Source: Archangium violaceum (lineage in GTDB: Bacteria > Myxococcota > Myxococcia > Myxococcales > Myxococcaceae). Taken from it: a stretch of DNA of 64,000 nucleotides. Below the pieces are notes generated by a model. The model was not told the DNA's origin and ran no database searches. It saw only the letters and a list, made by a program, of their open reading frames with translations. The stretch is from positions 1,825,001 to 1,889,000 of the forward strand of contig NZ_CP069396.1 of assembly GCF_016887565.1 (NCBI RefSeq), in the 5' to 3' direction. The translations under genes were made by a program, and so were the position numbers. This document shows, one piece after another, positions 48,468-57,870 of the stretch (its first letter is position 1; each line of letters starts with the position of its first letter).

Positions 48468-48848
48468 GTGCACGTGGAGAAGGAGTTGGATGTGTTCGCC
48501 TGCGTGAGGTGTGGAGGCAGGAGGCGGGTCTTGGCGTACGTGACAGCACCTGGCTGGGTGCGCGCCATTCTGGCGCACTGGGACTGCCTACGCGGCCTGT
48601 CAAGCGGGCCCCGGCGCAGGGGCCCCCCAGCAGGCGTGGTGTTGAGCCCGGCGCAGCCACGACCCACAACTCCCTGCCGCTCTCCTCAAGCCAGGGCGGC
48701 CAGGGCAGCCGTGTGCCCCATGGGGGTGCTCGCCCCCCCTACACTGGCGCCGCGCACGGCCTTGCTGGTCCCAGCCCTCTCCTCCTCCGCCTCCCCGCAC
48801 CAGCCCGCCGCCCAGCAACAGTGCCCCCATTCCGCCTATACGCGGAAG
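48468..48848 (+). mobile_element. IS91-like element remnant, copy D (transposase end plus tail)
   Basis: The frame from 48468 reads LDVFACVRCGGRRRVLAYVT then RAILAHWDCL, the zinc-finger and C-terminal part of an IS91-family Y2 transposase (CPxCGGRRRVVAxVT, ILAHLGLPT), with a frameshift after it. The ~250 bp tail that follows is the same as copies A and B and ends at CATTCCGCCTATACGC, 13 bp before the methyltransferase start. Confidence 0.7.
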
Positions 48849-48861
48849 GAGAGAGGCGGAC

Positions 48862-49325
48862 ATGACGGCTTCGAGTTCCTATGACAGCACCTCTCTGTTC
48901 AACCTGCAGGGGGAGATCAACCGCCTGGGGAACAACGTCGAGCGGATGTGGCCGAAGGAGAAGCGGAACCTGTTGGGGTTCGGGCTGGGGGCGGGAATGT
49001 TGGTGCTGGAACTCGGCAGCGGCCCGGGGTTCTTCACCGAGCGGTTGGCGACGCTGGTGCCCAACGGCTCCATCACCTGCATCGAGCCGGAGCCGGCGTT
49101 CGTCGAGTACGCGCGCGGCCATCTGAAGGACCGGGTGGGGGTCCCGCATCGCATCATCCAGGGCACCGTCGAGGACGTGGAGCTGCCGGAGGGGAGGGCT
49201 CGTTCGACTTCGCGATTGCCCGGGCCCTGTACGGGTTCGTTACGGATCCACTCGAGGTGACCCGCAAGCTGATGCGCTGTCTCAAGCCGGGGGGCCGTCT
49301 GGTGCTGACCGACCATCTGGTGTGA
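48862..49325 (+). pseudogene. Frameshifted, truncated SAM methyltransferase
   Basis: Class I SAM-dependent methyltransferase: MLVLELGSGPGFFTERLA (motif I) and ITCIEPEPAFVEYAR (motif II region). Near 49190, after VEDVELPEG, the frame shifts and continues as FDFAIARALYGFVTDPLEVT and LKPGGRLVLTDHLV, where it stops; the last third of the domain is absent. It starts with a good AGGAG site just after an IS91-like terminus. Confidence 0.75.
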
Positions 49326-49569
49326 GGGAAGCGTTCGATGAACACGCGCATGCGAAGTGAACGCGGGCGGACCACGACTCATCTGAGCGGCGAGGTAGGG
49401 GGGCTGGGCGTTTTGACAATCACTGCTCCGGGCTCACTCTCGGGTCATCCTGTGGATTCTGCTACCTGGGCGGAGCCATGGAAGGTGTCCCTGGGACGGT
49501 GTCAAAAGATTCGACCGAGAGCGGGACTCGCGCGGTTGCATGTCGGGACGGGTGGATCGCCGGGGCCCT
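49326..49569. other. Intergenic with a REP-like motif
   Basis: No gene recognised. Contains the REP-like motif at 49498-49513 and a partial copy GGTGTCC at 49483. Confidence 0.5.
49498..49513 (+). repeat. REP-like motif, copy 2
   Basis: GGTGTCAAAAGATTCG, one base different from copy 1. Confidence 0.6.
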
Positions 49570-50517
49570 TCACAGTTTGGCGCAGACGTTGTCGATCCAG
49601 AATTCCTGACCTCCGACTCTGAGCCTTTGTACCGCACCGGTCAGGATCACGATGCCCTTCTTGCCGCCGGCCACAGGCGTTGTGGAGACGGAGATGCTCA
49701 CGCCGCCGATGGGGCTTGTCACTGACGAAATATCTCCGGCGAATAGGGAGCTGCCGTTGACGGAGATATTTTCGGTTCCTCCCATGTCGAGAAACTCGAA
49801 ACTGACTTCTTTGGGGGTGAACCCAATGGCGCTGAAGTCGAACTCCAGGTTGATGTTGTTGCTGCGCATGCTTTGGCCGCTGCCGAACGGAGCCGAGTCG
49901 ATTTTCGCGACATTGAACGTCCCGCCTCCGCCCGCGAAATTGAAGTCGTGGACCGAGACCGCGATGCCGTTCGCGGTGAAGATGACATCGCCGCTGTTAT
50001 GCCCGGCGGGCGCTCCATACTCAGTACCCAGGATCAGCGGTGGCTCGAAGTCCACACAGGCATGGCCGGCGCCCGCCTTCAGACTCCGGGGACCGACTCG
50101 CTCGGTGTGCAGTGTTTCGACTTGCCCTTCCCTGCCAGCTGCAGTGTAGACGGCGACCACGTCGAGCTCCGTCTCGCTCTGGATGACGACGAATCCCTTC
50201 AGGAAATCGCCCCTCGTTGTAGCAATTTTGAAGATGTCCCGAGTGTCGATCTCCAGTGCTTCATCCGGACCGAGCCTGGCATCGTGAAACTTGGACACCG
50301 GACCCGGCTTCAACCCCGGCAACCCGACGGCGACCTTTACGCTGAAGCGGATCGTCGTGGAGGTGGGGTTGTGAACGTTGACCGCAGTGAAATAGGTTCC
50401 GGGTGCCACGACCTCGCCGTCCGATTTCCCGCAAACGAATTTCGCCGCGTACTGAAACGTCACGCGTTCCATCGGTCCGTCCGTCAAGACTTCCGTTGCA
50501 ACGGTGCTGTTTGCCAT
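49570..50517 (-). CDS. Hypothetical two-domain beta-rich protein
   Basis: A 315-residue protein; the ATG at 50517 has GGAGAGA 6-12 bases upstream (ATG 50529 also possible). N-terminal ~150 residues: FQYAAKFVCGKSDGEVVAPG, TYFTAVNVHNPTSTTIRFSV and DFLKGFVVIQSETELDVVAV, a beta-sandwich of the kind seen in myxobacterial surface proteins. C-terminal part (CVDFEPPLILGTEYGAPAG to GGQEFWIDNVCA) looks like a jelly-roll binding domain. No signal peptide, so its location is unclear. Confidence 0.75.
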   Translation of the reverse strand: MANSTVATEVLTDGPMERVTFQYAAKFVCGKSDGEVVAPGTYFTAVNVHNPTSTTIRFSVKVAVGLPGLKPGPVSKFHDARLGPDEALEIDTRDIFKIATTRGDFLKGFVVIQSETELDVVAVYTAAGREGQVETLHTERVGPRSLKAGAGHACVDFEPPLILGTEYGAPAGHNSGDVIFTANGIAVSVHDFNFAGGGGTFNVAKIDSAPFGSGQSMRSNNINLEFDFSAIGFTPKEVSFEFLDMGGTENISVNGSSLFAGDISSVTSPIGGVSISVSTTPVAGGKKGIVILTGAVQRLRVGGQEFWIDNVCAKL

Positions 50518-50529
50518 GGGTCTCTCCAT

Positions 50530-50997
50530 TGGTCGTCGGGTATGGATATAAGGATTGAGTCGAGGACTCCCCAGTGTGACGTGGGCCTACGATTGGATTC
50601 ACGAGCTGGAAGGTATCGGTCTTCTCCAACTCCTCCTCGAGGACGCTCCAGCTTCCAGGCGAGGTCCCCGAGTTGCGCGACGACGTGAGCCTCGGGGAAG
50701 GTGGTCGGCACGAAGGTGGAGAAGTAGCTCGGATTGGCCGCTGAGCGCGCGGCAGGGGAGCTGGGCCTGTGGGCACCTGGGGTTGTCCACGGCACCCGGG
50801 GATCACATCCGGCACTTCACTCCTCTGTCTTGATGAACCCCATTCCGCAGCAGCGGTCAGCTCCGGGGTTACTCCCAATTCTTCCTCCCCCAGGCAACTC
50901 AAGGGCTCTAAAGGACCCCTGATCCCTGGTTCTCTTGGGTTTCGCTCACTCGGAGGGCTGAGCTGCTTTCGGTGAGTCCCGGAGACGGACACTTGGG
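50530..50997. other. Intergenic, no gene supported
   Basis: About 470 bp with irregular codon use in all frames; probably decayed DNA plus the promoter of the hypothetical protein gene to the left. Confidence 0.5.
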
Positions 50998-51127
50998 GTC
51001 GTGCAGGATCGCGGGCAACCAGTGGCAGGAGATCGGTCACGCCAACAACGTCGTCGCGATGGCGGCGACGCCGAACAAGCTCTTCTGCGCGACGAAGGAT
51101 GACAAGCTCTGGGTACAAGCCGCGTAG
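50998..51127 (+). pseudogene. C-terminal remnant of a tectonin-like beta-propeller lectin
   Basis: The plus strand reads NQWQEIGHANNVVAMAATPN then KLFCATKDDKLWVQAA and a stop at 51125. The IGHAxNVVAMAA-x-LFxATxDxKLW pattern is one blade of the tectonin/tachylectin propellers common in myxobacteria. Earlier blades are missing. Confidence 0.65.
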
Positions 51128-51552
51128 CCGATGCGTGGGCAGCCCTATGCTCCCAGAGCGGAGCGGCTGGCCAGCAGGTAGAGCGCCGCTTCCGAGGGGC
51201 TACGGCACAAGAAGTCCGGGTCATCCGTGTGCGCGTACGACCAGGCCATGGTAGCTTCCGTGGACGAGCGCCCAGATCTCATCCACCGGGCGGTAGGGCC
51301 GCTTACTACTCTGCTCGGCGTATTCTCTCGCCCGTGCCAGTCGTGCTTCGCGCTCCAAGTGCCCTCACCCTGAAGGCTTTTTCTGGGCTGAGGAGGGATT
51401 GCCTGCCTCCATGGTGGGGCTCCTTTGTCGTCCGGGACATGAGATAGATGATGTGGCCATACGGACGGGACGGAGCCATCGCGCGTCCGCTGGGATTTTG
51501 AGCTTGCGGCCTTACCACAGAGGTTGGCAGCATAACCCTCCTGTACACGTAG
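51128..51552. other. Intergenic, mostly decayed
   Basis: A minus-strand frame here (MAWSYAHTDDPDFLCRSPSE) may be a remnant, but it has no recognisable domain. Nothing else seen. Confidence 0.4.
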
Positions 51553-51572
51553 CCGGGGCAAGCCCGGTTTTT
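51553..51572 (+). terminator. Rho-independent terminator-like hairpin
   Basis: CCGGG-GCAAG-CCCGG followed by TTTTT on the plus strand, just before the stop of the convergent acylase gene. The sequence around it (CACGTAGCCGGGGCAAGCCC) also occurs, without the T-run, at 31895 and 58391. Confidence 0.6.
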
Positions 51573-51576
51573 GGAG

Positions 51577-54015
51577 TCACTCCTTCAGGTGCAGGGCCTC
51601 GCCCAGGGCCGCCTGCTGCACCTGCTCGGACGAGAAGGGCAGCGCTACCCACTCCTTGCGCGAGTAGAGACGGGTCTGGTCCACGTAGTGGGGACTGGCC
51701 GGGTCGGCGGATTGAGAGAAGCCGAGCAGGGCGGTGGCGACCGGACCCGCGTCATCGAAGGTGACAATCTGCATATAGGTGGGGCCCTGGATGACGGGCG
51801 TGTACTCACCCTTGGCATTCGGCCCTGGCGTGGTGGCGACGTTGAAGACCCCCTCGCCGTGCAGCCCTCCATGCATGGGGATGCGCTCACCCTGGGGCGT
51901 GCCGTCGGCGGTCACGTACTGCAGGCTGCCCAGCGTGGCGTCCATCGCCACCGCGGCCTGCTGAAAAAGGCGCACCGCGTCCCCCAGCGCCGCCCTCGTC
52001 GCGGCGTTGATGACCAGCGTGTTCGGGGTCTCGACGGGCTTGCTGGCATCGAATGGCACCGCCCATACCGGATTCGTCACGCGCCGCCAGAACTCGCGGA
52101 AGACGTGCGCCCCGCGGCTATCGATGTTGTTCGTCCGGTCCCAGGCGGCGAGCGCGGCACATGCGGCCGTCACGTCCACGGTCTGCCCGCCGGAGGCCGG
52201 CCAGGCCCGACGGGTTGCCTCGTCCGCGCCATGGCAGTCGGTGAGCACCTGGTCGAGCACCAGCTCCGCCGCATAGCTGCGATTCCCGAAGAACACCGCC
52301 TGCAGCTTCTCGGGGGAGAACAGGTTGCCACCGAGCCCGTCGGCGTTGCTGAAGCGATCCTGGACCTGCACCAGCCCCATGCGCGTGCGCAGAGAGCGTT
52401 CGCTCGCCTCGGGCTGCAGTATCTGGCTCCGCATCAGCGGCGAGAAGCCGGTCAGGGGGGCCTGTGGGTTGCTGAGCCAGTAACTGTCGTTGGAGTTGGT
52501 GACGTAGTCGCGCCGGGTCAGTACGGGCATGTTGCCCGGACCGAAGGTGCCCTGCTGAGGCGAGTCCGCGTCGCTCCCCCACTCGCAGGCGGCCGTGCTG
52601 CCGTCTAGCGCCGGCAGCCCCATGCTGGCGAGCGCCTGCCGGATGGGGTTCGAGCCCATGCAGGCCGTGAACTTCTCCTGGGTGACGTGAGGCACGGTGG
52701 AGAGGTCCGCGTACAGCGCGTTGCCCTCCCGGTCGGCGGCGATGGTGTTGATGAATGACAGCCCCATGAGGGTCCTCACCTTCTGCTCGAGGTCCGCCAC
52801 GCTGGTTGCCTGGTTCATCCGCCACCACTGCTCGATGCCACGCAGATTTTCCCCGGCCGCATCGCGGATGGAGAAGGCAATGTTGTTCGTCCCCCAGGCA
52901 GGTAGCTGGTTGGAGAGCGAGCTCAGCTCCACCATGGGCCCATGGTGGGAGGTGTAGATGACGCCGGTGTGGCTCCCGCCATTCGGCAGCGCCACGGTGA
53001 CCTCGTGGCGCTCAATGGAGCGCTGCTTGGTCTCGCCGCTGGCGTTGCGATAGATGTACTTGAGCGGCTGCCCCTCGACGAGCTGGAGCTGGTAGAAGGT
53101 GAATCGCCGTGCGAAGGAGACGGTGTGGCTCCAGGCCACATCCTTGTTGAAGCCGATGTTGACGAAGGGCTGTCCCTGCTGGCCCGCTCCCATCACGTCC
53201 AGCTCGCCCGGCAGGGTGAGGTGGAACTGGTAGAAGCGCTGCACGCCCTGCCAGGGCTCATGCGGGTTGCCCAGCAGCAGGCCGCGACCATTCTCGCTCG
53301 CCTCCGCGCCAAAGGCATAGGCGTTGCTGCCACCCGTGAAGTCCCCTTCCTGGTTGACGCGTGCCAGAGCGATCAGCGGAGTCGCACTCGAAGCGAGCGT
53401 CGAGATGCGGGGGGTTGGCCCAACGCCGCCCCCCCCTGTACCCGTCGGAGGGTGCGCGCTGACGATGGCGTTGATGAAGTTGAACAGGCCGCCCCGCGTA
53501 GCGGCCTTGTTATAGACGGCCGCCAGGTCCAGCTCGGAGATCTCTCGCACCCACGGGGCGCCGGCACAGCGCGCGTCGACGTTCGCGGGCCCCGTGTCAC
53601 GCACGTAGCGGCTATAGCCTGCGGCGTAGCCACGGATGGCGGCCCGCACCTGCGCGGGCTGCGCATTCAGGAAGGCGGTGAGGCCCTCCTGCCGGTTGCG
53701 CCAGGTGTAGAAGACGTCACTGAGGATGTTGGCCTGGCTGGGCTCGAGGTAGAGCGCCCGCTTCCCGGTGGCGGTGACGATCTCCTCAGCGAGTGAGCAG
53801 AGGTTGTCCTGTGCGAACGAGTAGCCCACGCCGTAGCCGAGGCTGCCGTAATCCTCCGCCAGCACGTGGGGAATCCCGAAGGCCGTGCGCTGTACCTTGA
53901 CCGAGTAGGTGGCGCCCGGGCGGCCGCCATCGCCCGGATCGGAGCAGCCCGCGAGAGCGACTACGAGGCCGACCTTCAGCCACCGGCTCAGGGCATGTCT
54001 TCTTTGGATGTGCAT
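51577..54015 (-). CDS. Penicillin/AHL acylase family Ntn hydrolase (PvdQ/aculeacin acylase-like)
   Basis: An 812-residue lipoprotein or exported Ntn hydrolase (lipobox VVALAGC with Cys24). The autoprocessing site and catalytic Ser230 lie in DFTGGSNAYAFG, followed by the family blocks GLLLGNPHEPWQG, RFYQFHLTLPGELDVMGAG and VNIGFNKDVAWSHTVSF. These blocks are closest to PvdQ and aculeacin A acylase, which remove long acyl chains from homoserine lactones or lipopeptides. It may quench or detoxify such signals. Divergent from the rifampin phosphotransferase gene. Confidence 0.88.
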   Translation of the reverse strand: MHIQRRHALSRWLKVGLVVALAGCSDPGDGGRPGATYSVKVQRTAFGIPHVLAEDYGSLGYGVGYSFAQDNLCSLAEEIVTATGKRALYLEPSQANILSDVFYTWRNRQEGLTAFLNAQPAQVRAAIRGYAAGYSRYVRDTGPANVDARCAGAPWVREISELDLAAVYNKAATRGGLFNFINAIVSAHPPTGTGGGGVGPTPRISTLASSATPLIALARVNQEGDFTGGSNAYAFGAEASENGRGLLLGNPHEPWQGVQRFYQFHLTLPGELDVMGAGQQGQPFVNIGFNKDVAWSHTVSFARRFTFYQLQLVEGQPLKYIYRNASGETKQRSIERHEVTVALPNGGSHTGVIYTSHHGPMVELSSLSNQLPAWGTNNIAFSIRDAAGENLRGIEQWWRMNQATSVADLEQKVRTLMGLSFINTIAADREGNALYADLSTVPHVTQEKFTACMGSNPIRQALASMGLPALDGSTAACEWGSDADSPQQGTFGPGNMPVLTRRDYVTNSNDSYWLSNPQAPLTGFSPLMRSQILQPEASERSLRTRMGLVQVQDRFSNADGLGGNLFSPEKLQAVFFGNRSYAAELVLDQVLTDCHGADEATRRAWPASGGQTVDVTAACAALAAWDRTNNIDSRGAHVFREFWRRVTNPVWAVPFDASKPVETPNTLVINAATRAALGDAVRLFQQAAVAMDATLGSLQYVTADGTPQGERIPMHGGLHGEGVFNVATTPGPNAKGEYTPVIQGPTYMQIVTFDDAGPVATALLGFSQSADPASPHYVDQTRLYSRKEWVALPFSSEQVQQAALGEALHLKE

Positions 54016-54223
54016 GGAGGTTCCGTGAGGAGGATAGGAGGGCGCAAGGTACCGGGGGCGCCAGACCTCGGACGATGCGACCCGGGGCGGGGTGGACTGC
54101 CATGTGCGCGACGCATCCACGGGTGAGGACGAGCCAACCCGGGTGCCAGGGGCGAGGCGCTCCGCGCTACTCACTGCCCGACTCAGGCCTATAGTGGCGC
54201 CCTTCGCTGAGGGAGGTGAAGGG

Positions 54224-56863
54224 ATGCGTGCCTACGTGCTGGGTTTCCAGGAGGTCGACCGAACCCGAATCATGGTTGTCGGGGGGAAAGGCGCGAGCCT
54301 GGGGGAGCTTTCCAGGCTGGAAGGGATCCGCGTGCCGGATGGCTTTTGCGTTTCGACCGAAGCCTTCAAGCGGCTCCTGGGAGAAGCGCCGACGATGGGC
54401 GAATGGCTCGAGCGGTTGTCGCGTCTGAAGGCGGAAGACCGGGATGGAATCCGGGAGCTCAGCGCGGAGATCCGCACGATCATCGAAGGGATGGCCATCC
54501 CTGAAGACGTTCAGGAAGCGATCACCGGCTTCCTTTCCAGGCTTGGCGAGCAAGCTGCCTATGCCGTCCGGTCCAGCGCGACGGCGGAGGATTTGCCGAC
54601 GGCTTCCTTCGCGGGCCAGCAGGACACGTACCTGAACGTCATCGGGAAGCCGGCGATCCTGGCGCACGTCAGCCGGTGCTGGGCGTCGCTCTTCACCGAG
54701 CGGGCGGTCACCTACCGCATTCAACATGGCTTCGACCACCGCAAGGTCCACATGGCGGTGGTGGTGCAGAAGATGGTCGTCCCGCGGGCGGCCGGAACCT
54801 TGTTCACGGCCGAGCCCGTGACATCGAACCGGAAGGTGTCATCCATCGAGGCTGGCTTCGGCCTCGGTGAGGCCTTGGTCTCCGGCCTGGTGAACGCCGA
54901 TGGCTACAAGGTGCGGAACGGCCAGGTCACCGAGAAGACGGTCGCCACCAAGAAGCTGGCGACCTGGGCCTTGGCGGATGGCGGTACGCAGGAACGGGCG
55001 ATCGAGCCCGAGCGGCAGAACAGCCCCGTGCTGACGGATGAGCAGATCGTGCGGCTCGAGCGCCTGGGCAGGCGGATCGAAGGGCACTTCGGTCATCCCC
55101 AGGACATCGAATGGTGCCTGGTCGACGACGCGTTCTACATCGTCCAGAGCCGGCCCATCACGACCCTGTACCCCATCCCGGAGGTGGGTGATCGAGGCAA
55201 CCACGTCTTCGTATCCGTCGGCCATCAACAAATGATGACCGACCCCATGAAGCCCTTGGGGCTGTCCTTGTGGCAGTTGACCGCCGCTCGCCCCATGTAT
55301 GCGGCGGGTGGAAGGTTGTTCGTCGATGTCTCGAAGGAGCTGGCTTCACCGGCGAGCCGGGGCGTCGTGTTGAATGGCCTGGGCAGATCCGATCCGCTCA
55401 TCAAGGATGCCCTCATGACCCTCATCGAGCGGGGCGATTTCATCGAACCGTCGCCCGCGGATCCGCCAGCACCGGGTCCCGCTCAAGGCAAGCCAGGGAT
55501 GTCGCCTGCGGGTTCCCCCCCGCCTCTCGACGACGATCCGGCGATCGTCGCCGATTTGATCGCGCGCAGCCAGACGTCGATCGAAGAGCTGAAGCGGAAC
55601 ATCCAAACGAGATCCGGAACGGAATTACTGGATTTCATCCTGGAAGACGTTCAGCACTTGAAGAAGAGCTTGCTCGAACCGCGGAGCTTCAGCGTGCTCA
55701 TGGCCGGCATGAACGCTTCGTCTTGGATCAACGAGAAGATGATGGCGTGGTTGGGCGAGAAGAACGCCGCGGACACCCTCTCTCAATCCGTGCCGAACAA
55801 CATCACCTCGGAAATGGGGCTGGCGCTGCTGGACGTCGCGGACGCGATCCGGCCTCACCCGGAGGTGGTCGAATACCTGCGAAATGCCAAGGATGAGGGC
55901 TTCTTGGAGGGCCTGGCCCGGTTGGAGGGTGGACAGGCAGCCCACGACGCCATCTCCGCTTATCTCGACAAATTCGGCATGCGATGCGTCGGGGAAATCG
56001 ATGTGACGAGGACGCGTTGGCGCGAAAGACCCACGACCCTCGTCCCCTTGATCCTCAGCAACATCAAGACCTTCGAGCCCGGAGCCGGCAGCCGGAAGTT
56101 CGAGCAGGGGCGGCAGGAGGCCTTGAAGAAGGAACAGGAGCTCCTGGCGCGATTGAAGCAATTGCCGGATGGGGAGCAAAAAGCCGGAGAAGCGCAACGG
56201 ATGATCAGCCGGCTCCGGAACTTCATCGGCTACCGTGAGTACCCGAAATACGGCATCGTCAATCGCTACTTCCTCTATAGACAGGCCTTGCTGAAGGAAG
56301 CCGATCGGCTCGTGCGGGCCCACGTGATCCATGAAAAGGAAGACATCTACTATCTCACCTTCCAGGAACTTCGCGAAGTGGTGCGCACGAACCAGCTGGA
56401 TGGCCAGATCGTCAGCCGGCGAAAGGACGAGCACGAACGATACCGGAAGCTGACGCCACCGCGGGTCATCACGTCCGATGGTGAAATCGTCGCAGGTGCG
56501 TACAAACGAGCCGATCTCCCCGCAGGAGCCCTCGTCGGTCTACCGGTCTCCTCGGGCGTGGTGGAGGGACGAGCCCGCGTCCTCTTGGACATGGCCGACG
56601 CTGATCTGGCAGTGGGGGATATCCTGGTCACCTCCTTCACGGACCCCAGCTGGACGCCCTTGTTCGTGTCCATCAAGGGCCTGGTGACCGAGGTGGGGGG
56701 ACTGATGACCCATGGCGCGGTGATCGCCCGGGAATACGGCTTGCCGGCCGTCGTCGGAGTGGAGCAGGCGACCAGGCGGATCCAGGATGGGCAACGCATC
56801 CGCGTGCATGGAACGGAAGGGTACGTCGAGATCCTGCCCTGGCCGGGCCAGCCCGACAGGTAG
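54224..56863 (+). CDS. rph: Rifampin phosphotransferase (Rph) family enzyme
   Basis: An 879-residue three-domain enzyme like Rph, which transfers phosphate from ATP to the rifamycin C21 hydroxyl through a phosphohistidine. The start MRAYVLGFQEVDRTRIMVVG has a strong GGAGGTGA site. Order: ATP-grasp-type domain (GGKGASLGELSRL, RSSATAEDLPTASFAGQQDT, QSRPIT near 340), the middle rifamycin-binding domain, and the PEP-synthase-like His domain with MTHGAVIAREYG; the catalytic His is His830. Other PEP-utilising enzymes share two domains, but length and start favour Rph. Confidence 0.88.
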   Translation: MRAYVLGFQEVDRTRIMVVGGKGASLGELSRLEGIRVPDGFCVSTEAFKRLLGEAPTMGEWLERLSRLKAEDRDGIRELSAEIRTIIEGMAIPEDVQEAITGFLSRLGEQAAYAVRSSATAEDLPTASFAGQQDTYLNVIGKPAILAHVSRCWASLFTERAVTYRIQHGFDHRKVHMAVVVQKMVVPRAAGTLFTAEPVTSNRKVSSIEAGFGLGEALVSGLVNADGYKVRNGQVTEKTVATKKLATWALADGGTQERAIEPERQNSPVLTDEQIVRLERLGRRIEGHFGHPQDIEWCLVDDAFYIVQSRPITTLYPIPEVGDRGNHVFVSVGHQQMMTDPMKPLGLSLWQLTAARPMYAAGGRLFVDVSKELASPASRGVVLNGLGRSDPLIKDALMTLIERGDFIEPSPADPPAPGPAQGKPGMSPAGSPPPLDDDPAIVADLIARSQTSIEELKRNIQTRSGTELLDFILEDVQHLKKSLLEPRSFSVLMAGMNASSWINEKMMAWLGEKNAADTLSQSVPNNITSEMGLALLDVADAIRPHPEVVEYLRNAKDEGFLEGLARLEGGQAAHDAISAYLDKFGMRCVGEIDVTRTRWRERPTTLVPLILSNIKTFEPGAGSRKFEQGRQEALKKEQELLARLKQLPDGEQKAGEAQRMISRLRNFIGYREYPKYGIVNRYFLYRQALLKEADRLVRAHVIHEKEDIYYLTFQELREVVRTNQLDGQIVSRRKDEHERYRKLTPPRVITSDGEIVAGAYKRADLPAGALVGLPVSSGVVEGRARVLLDMADADLAVGDILVTSFTDPSWTPLFVSIKGLVTEVGGLMTHGAVIAREYGLPAVVGVEQATRRIQDGQRIRVHGTEGYVEILPWPGQPDR

Positions 56864-56920
56864 GCGGGCGGCACGTGGTCGGTCAGCCAGACGCTCCGCC
56901 AGTGGGCGCAGCTCGCCGTC

Positions 56921-57023
56921 GCGATGCGCTCCTGAGCGCCAGAGCCCCTCCCTCCGGCTCATGTCACCAAAGCTTCATCCACAAGCCACCCATTGCTGAC
57001 ATGCTCGTGGCCAGAGGACTCAC
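56921..57023. repeat. 103-bp direct repeat, copy 2
   Basis: Partner of 29774-29876. It lies between rph and the SRPBCC gene. Confidence 0.85.
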
Positions 57024-57034
57024 ACCGAGCGGCC

Positions 57035-57658
57035 ATGCAAACGAGCAACTACCACTTCACCACCCTCTGGCGGGTCGAGAGCACGGTCCAGGAGCTCTAC
57101 GAGCTCCTGGAGAACGGGCGCGAGCTGCCGCGCTGGTGGCCAGCCGTGTACCTGGAATACGTCGAGCTGGCGCCTGGGGGCGAGTACGGCCTGGGCAAGC
57201 GCTTCAAGTTCCATACGAAGGGGTGGATGCCCTACACGCTCCAGCTCACCTTCCACCGGACCGAGACGCGGTATCCGCACGGCTTCACCTTGCAAGTGAC
57301 AGGTGACCTGGAGGGGACCGGCGTCTGGAAGTTCGAGCAGCACGGCCCCTATGTGCATGTCCACCATGACTGGACGGTCCACACGAACAAGCCGCTCTTG
57401 AAAGGCCTGGAGTTCCTGCTCAGGCCCTTGTTCGAGTCCAATCATCGCTGGTGCATGAATCGCGGCGAAACAAGCCTCATCCTGGAGCTGGCGCGGCGTC
57501 ACGCCTGCAGCCCGGGGGAAGCGGCCCGTGTGCCGAATCCCCCTGGCCCTTCGTTCCCGTACAACCTGTGGCACACGCCTCCGCGCGGCGCTTATGCGTT
57601 TCATGGTGGAGACCGGGTGGCGGCGGCCGGTGGTGACGTTTCAATACATGAGAGGTGA
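57035..57658 (+). CDS. SRPBCC-family protein
   Basis: A 207-residue START/SRPBCC-like ligand-binding protein: FTTLWRVESTVQELYELLEN, ELPRWWPAVYLEYVELAPGG, VHHDWTVHTNKPLLKGLEFL and FESNHRWCMNRGE fit the polyketide cyclase/dehydrase-like group. The start is the ATG after the 103-bp repeat. Ligand unknown. Confidence 0.8.
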   Translation: MQTSNYHFTTLWRVESTVQELYELLENGRELPRWWPAVYLEYVELAPGGEYGLGKRFKFHTKGWMPYTLQLTFHRTETRYPHGFTLQVTGDLEGTGVWKFEQHGPYVHVHHDWTVHTNKPLLKGLEFLLRPLFESNHRWCMNRGETSLILELARRHACSPGEAARVPNPPGPSFPYNLWHTPPRGAYAFHGGDRVAAAGGDVSIHER

Positions 57659-57759
57659 GCAGGCAGTTCGAGGTGGAAGCTCATCTCCGTCGCACCCTCC
57701 ACATCCTTCAGGAGCACGGTGGCAGGTCGACGGCGCTGCACCGGAGCCGCTGCGCTCAT
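57601..57759 (-). CDS. Possible 52-aa ORF with strong ribosome site
   Basis: ATG at 57759 preceded by AGGAGG at good spacing. Encodes MSAAAPVQRRRPATVLLKDV and 32 more residues, with the end antisense to the SRPBCC gene. Either a real small gene or the start of a truncated one; no family seen. Confidence 0.35.
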   Translation of the reverse strand: MSAAAPVQRRRPATVLLKDVEGATEMSFHLELPAHLSCIETSPPAAATRSPP

Positions 57760-57870
57760 GATGTGTCCTCCTGGGAGATCGAGGTGTTTTGCTTGATTTC
57801 CTGGATTGACTCGAAGCAGCATATGCGGGCTCCGTGGCTCATGGAGCCCAACCTTCGACCGGAGGCGTTC

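Noticed and set aside
49570-50517. PEP-CTERM or LPXTG-type surface anchor
   Set aside because: The C-terminus has no sorting motif, membrane helix or basic tail.
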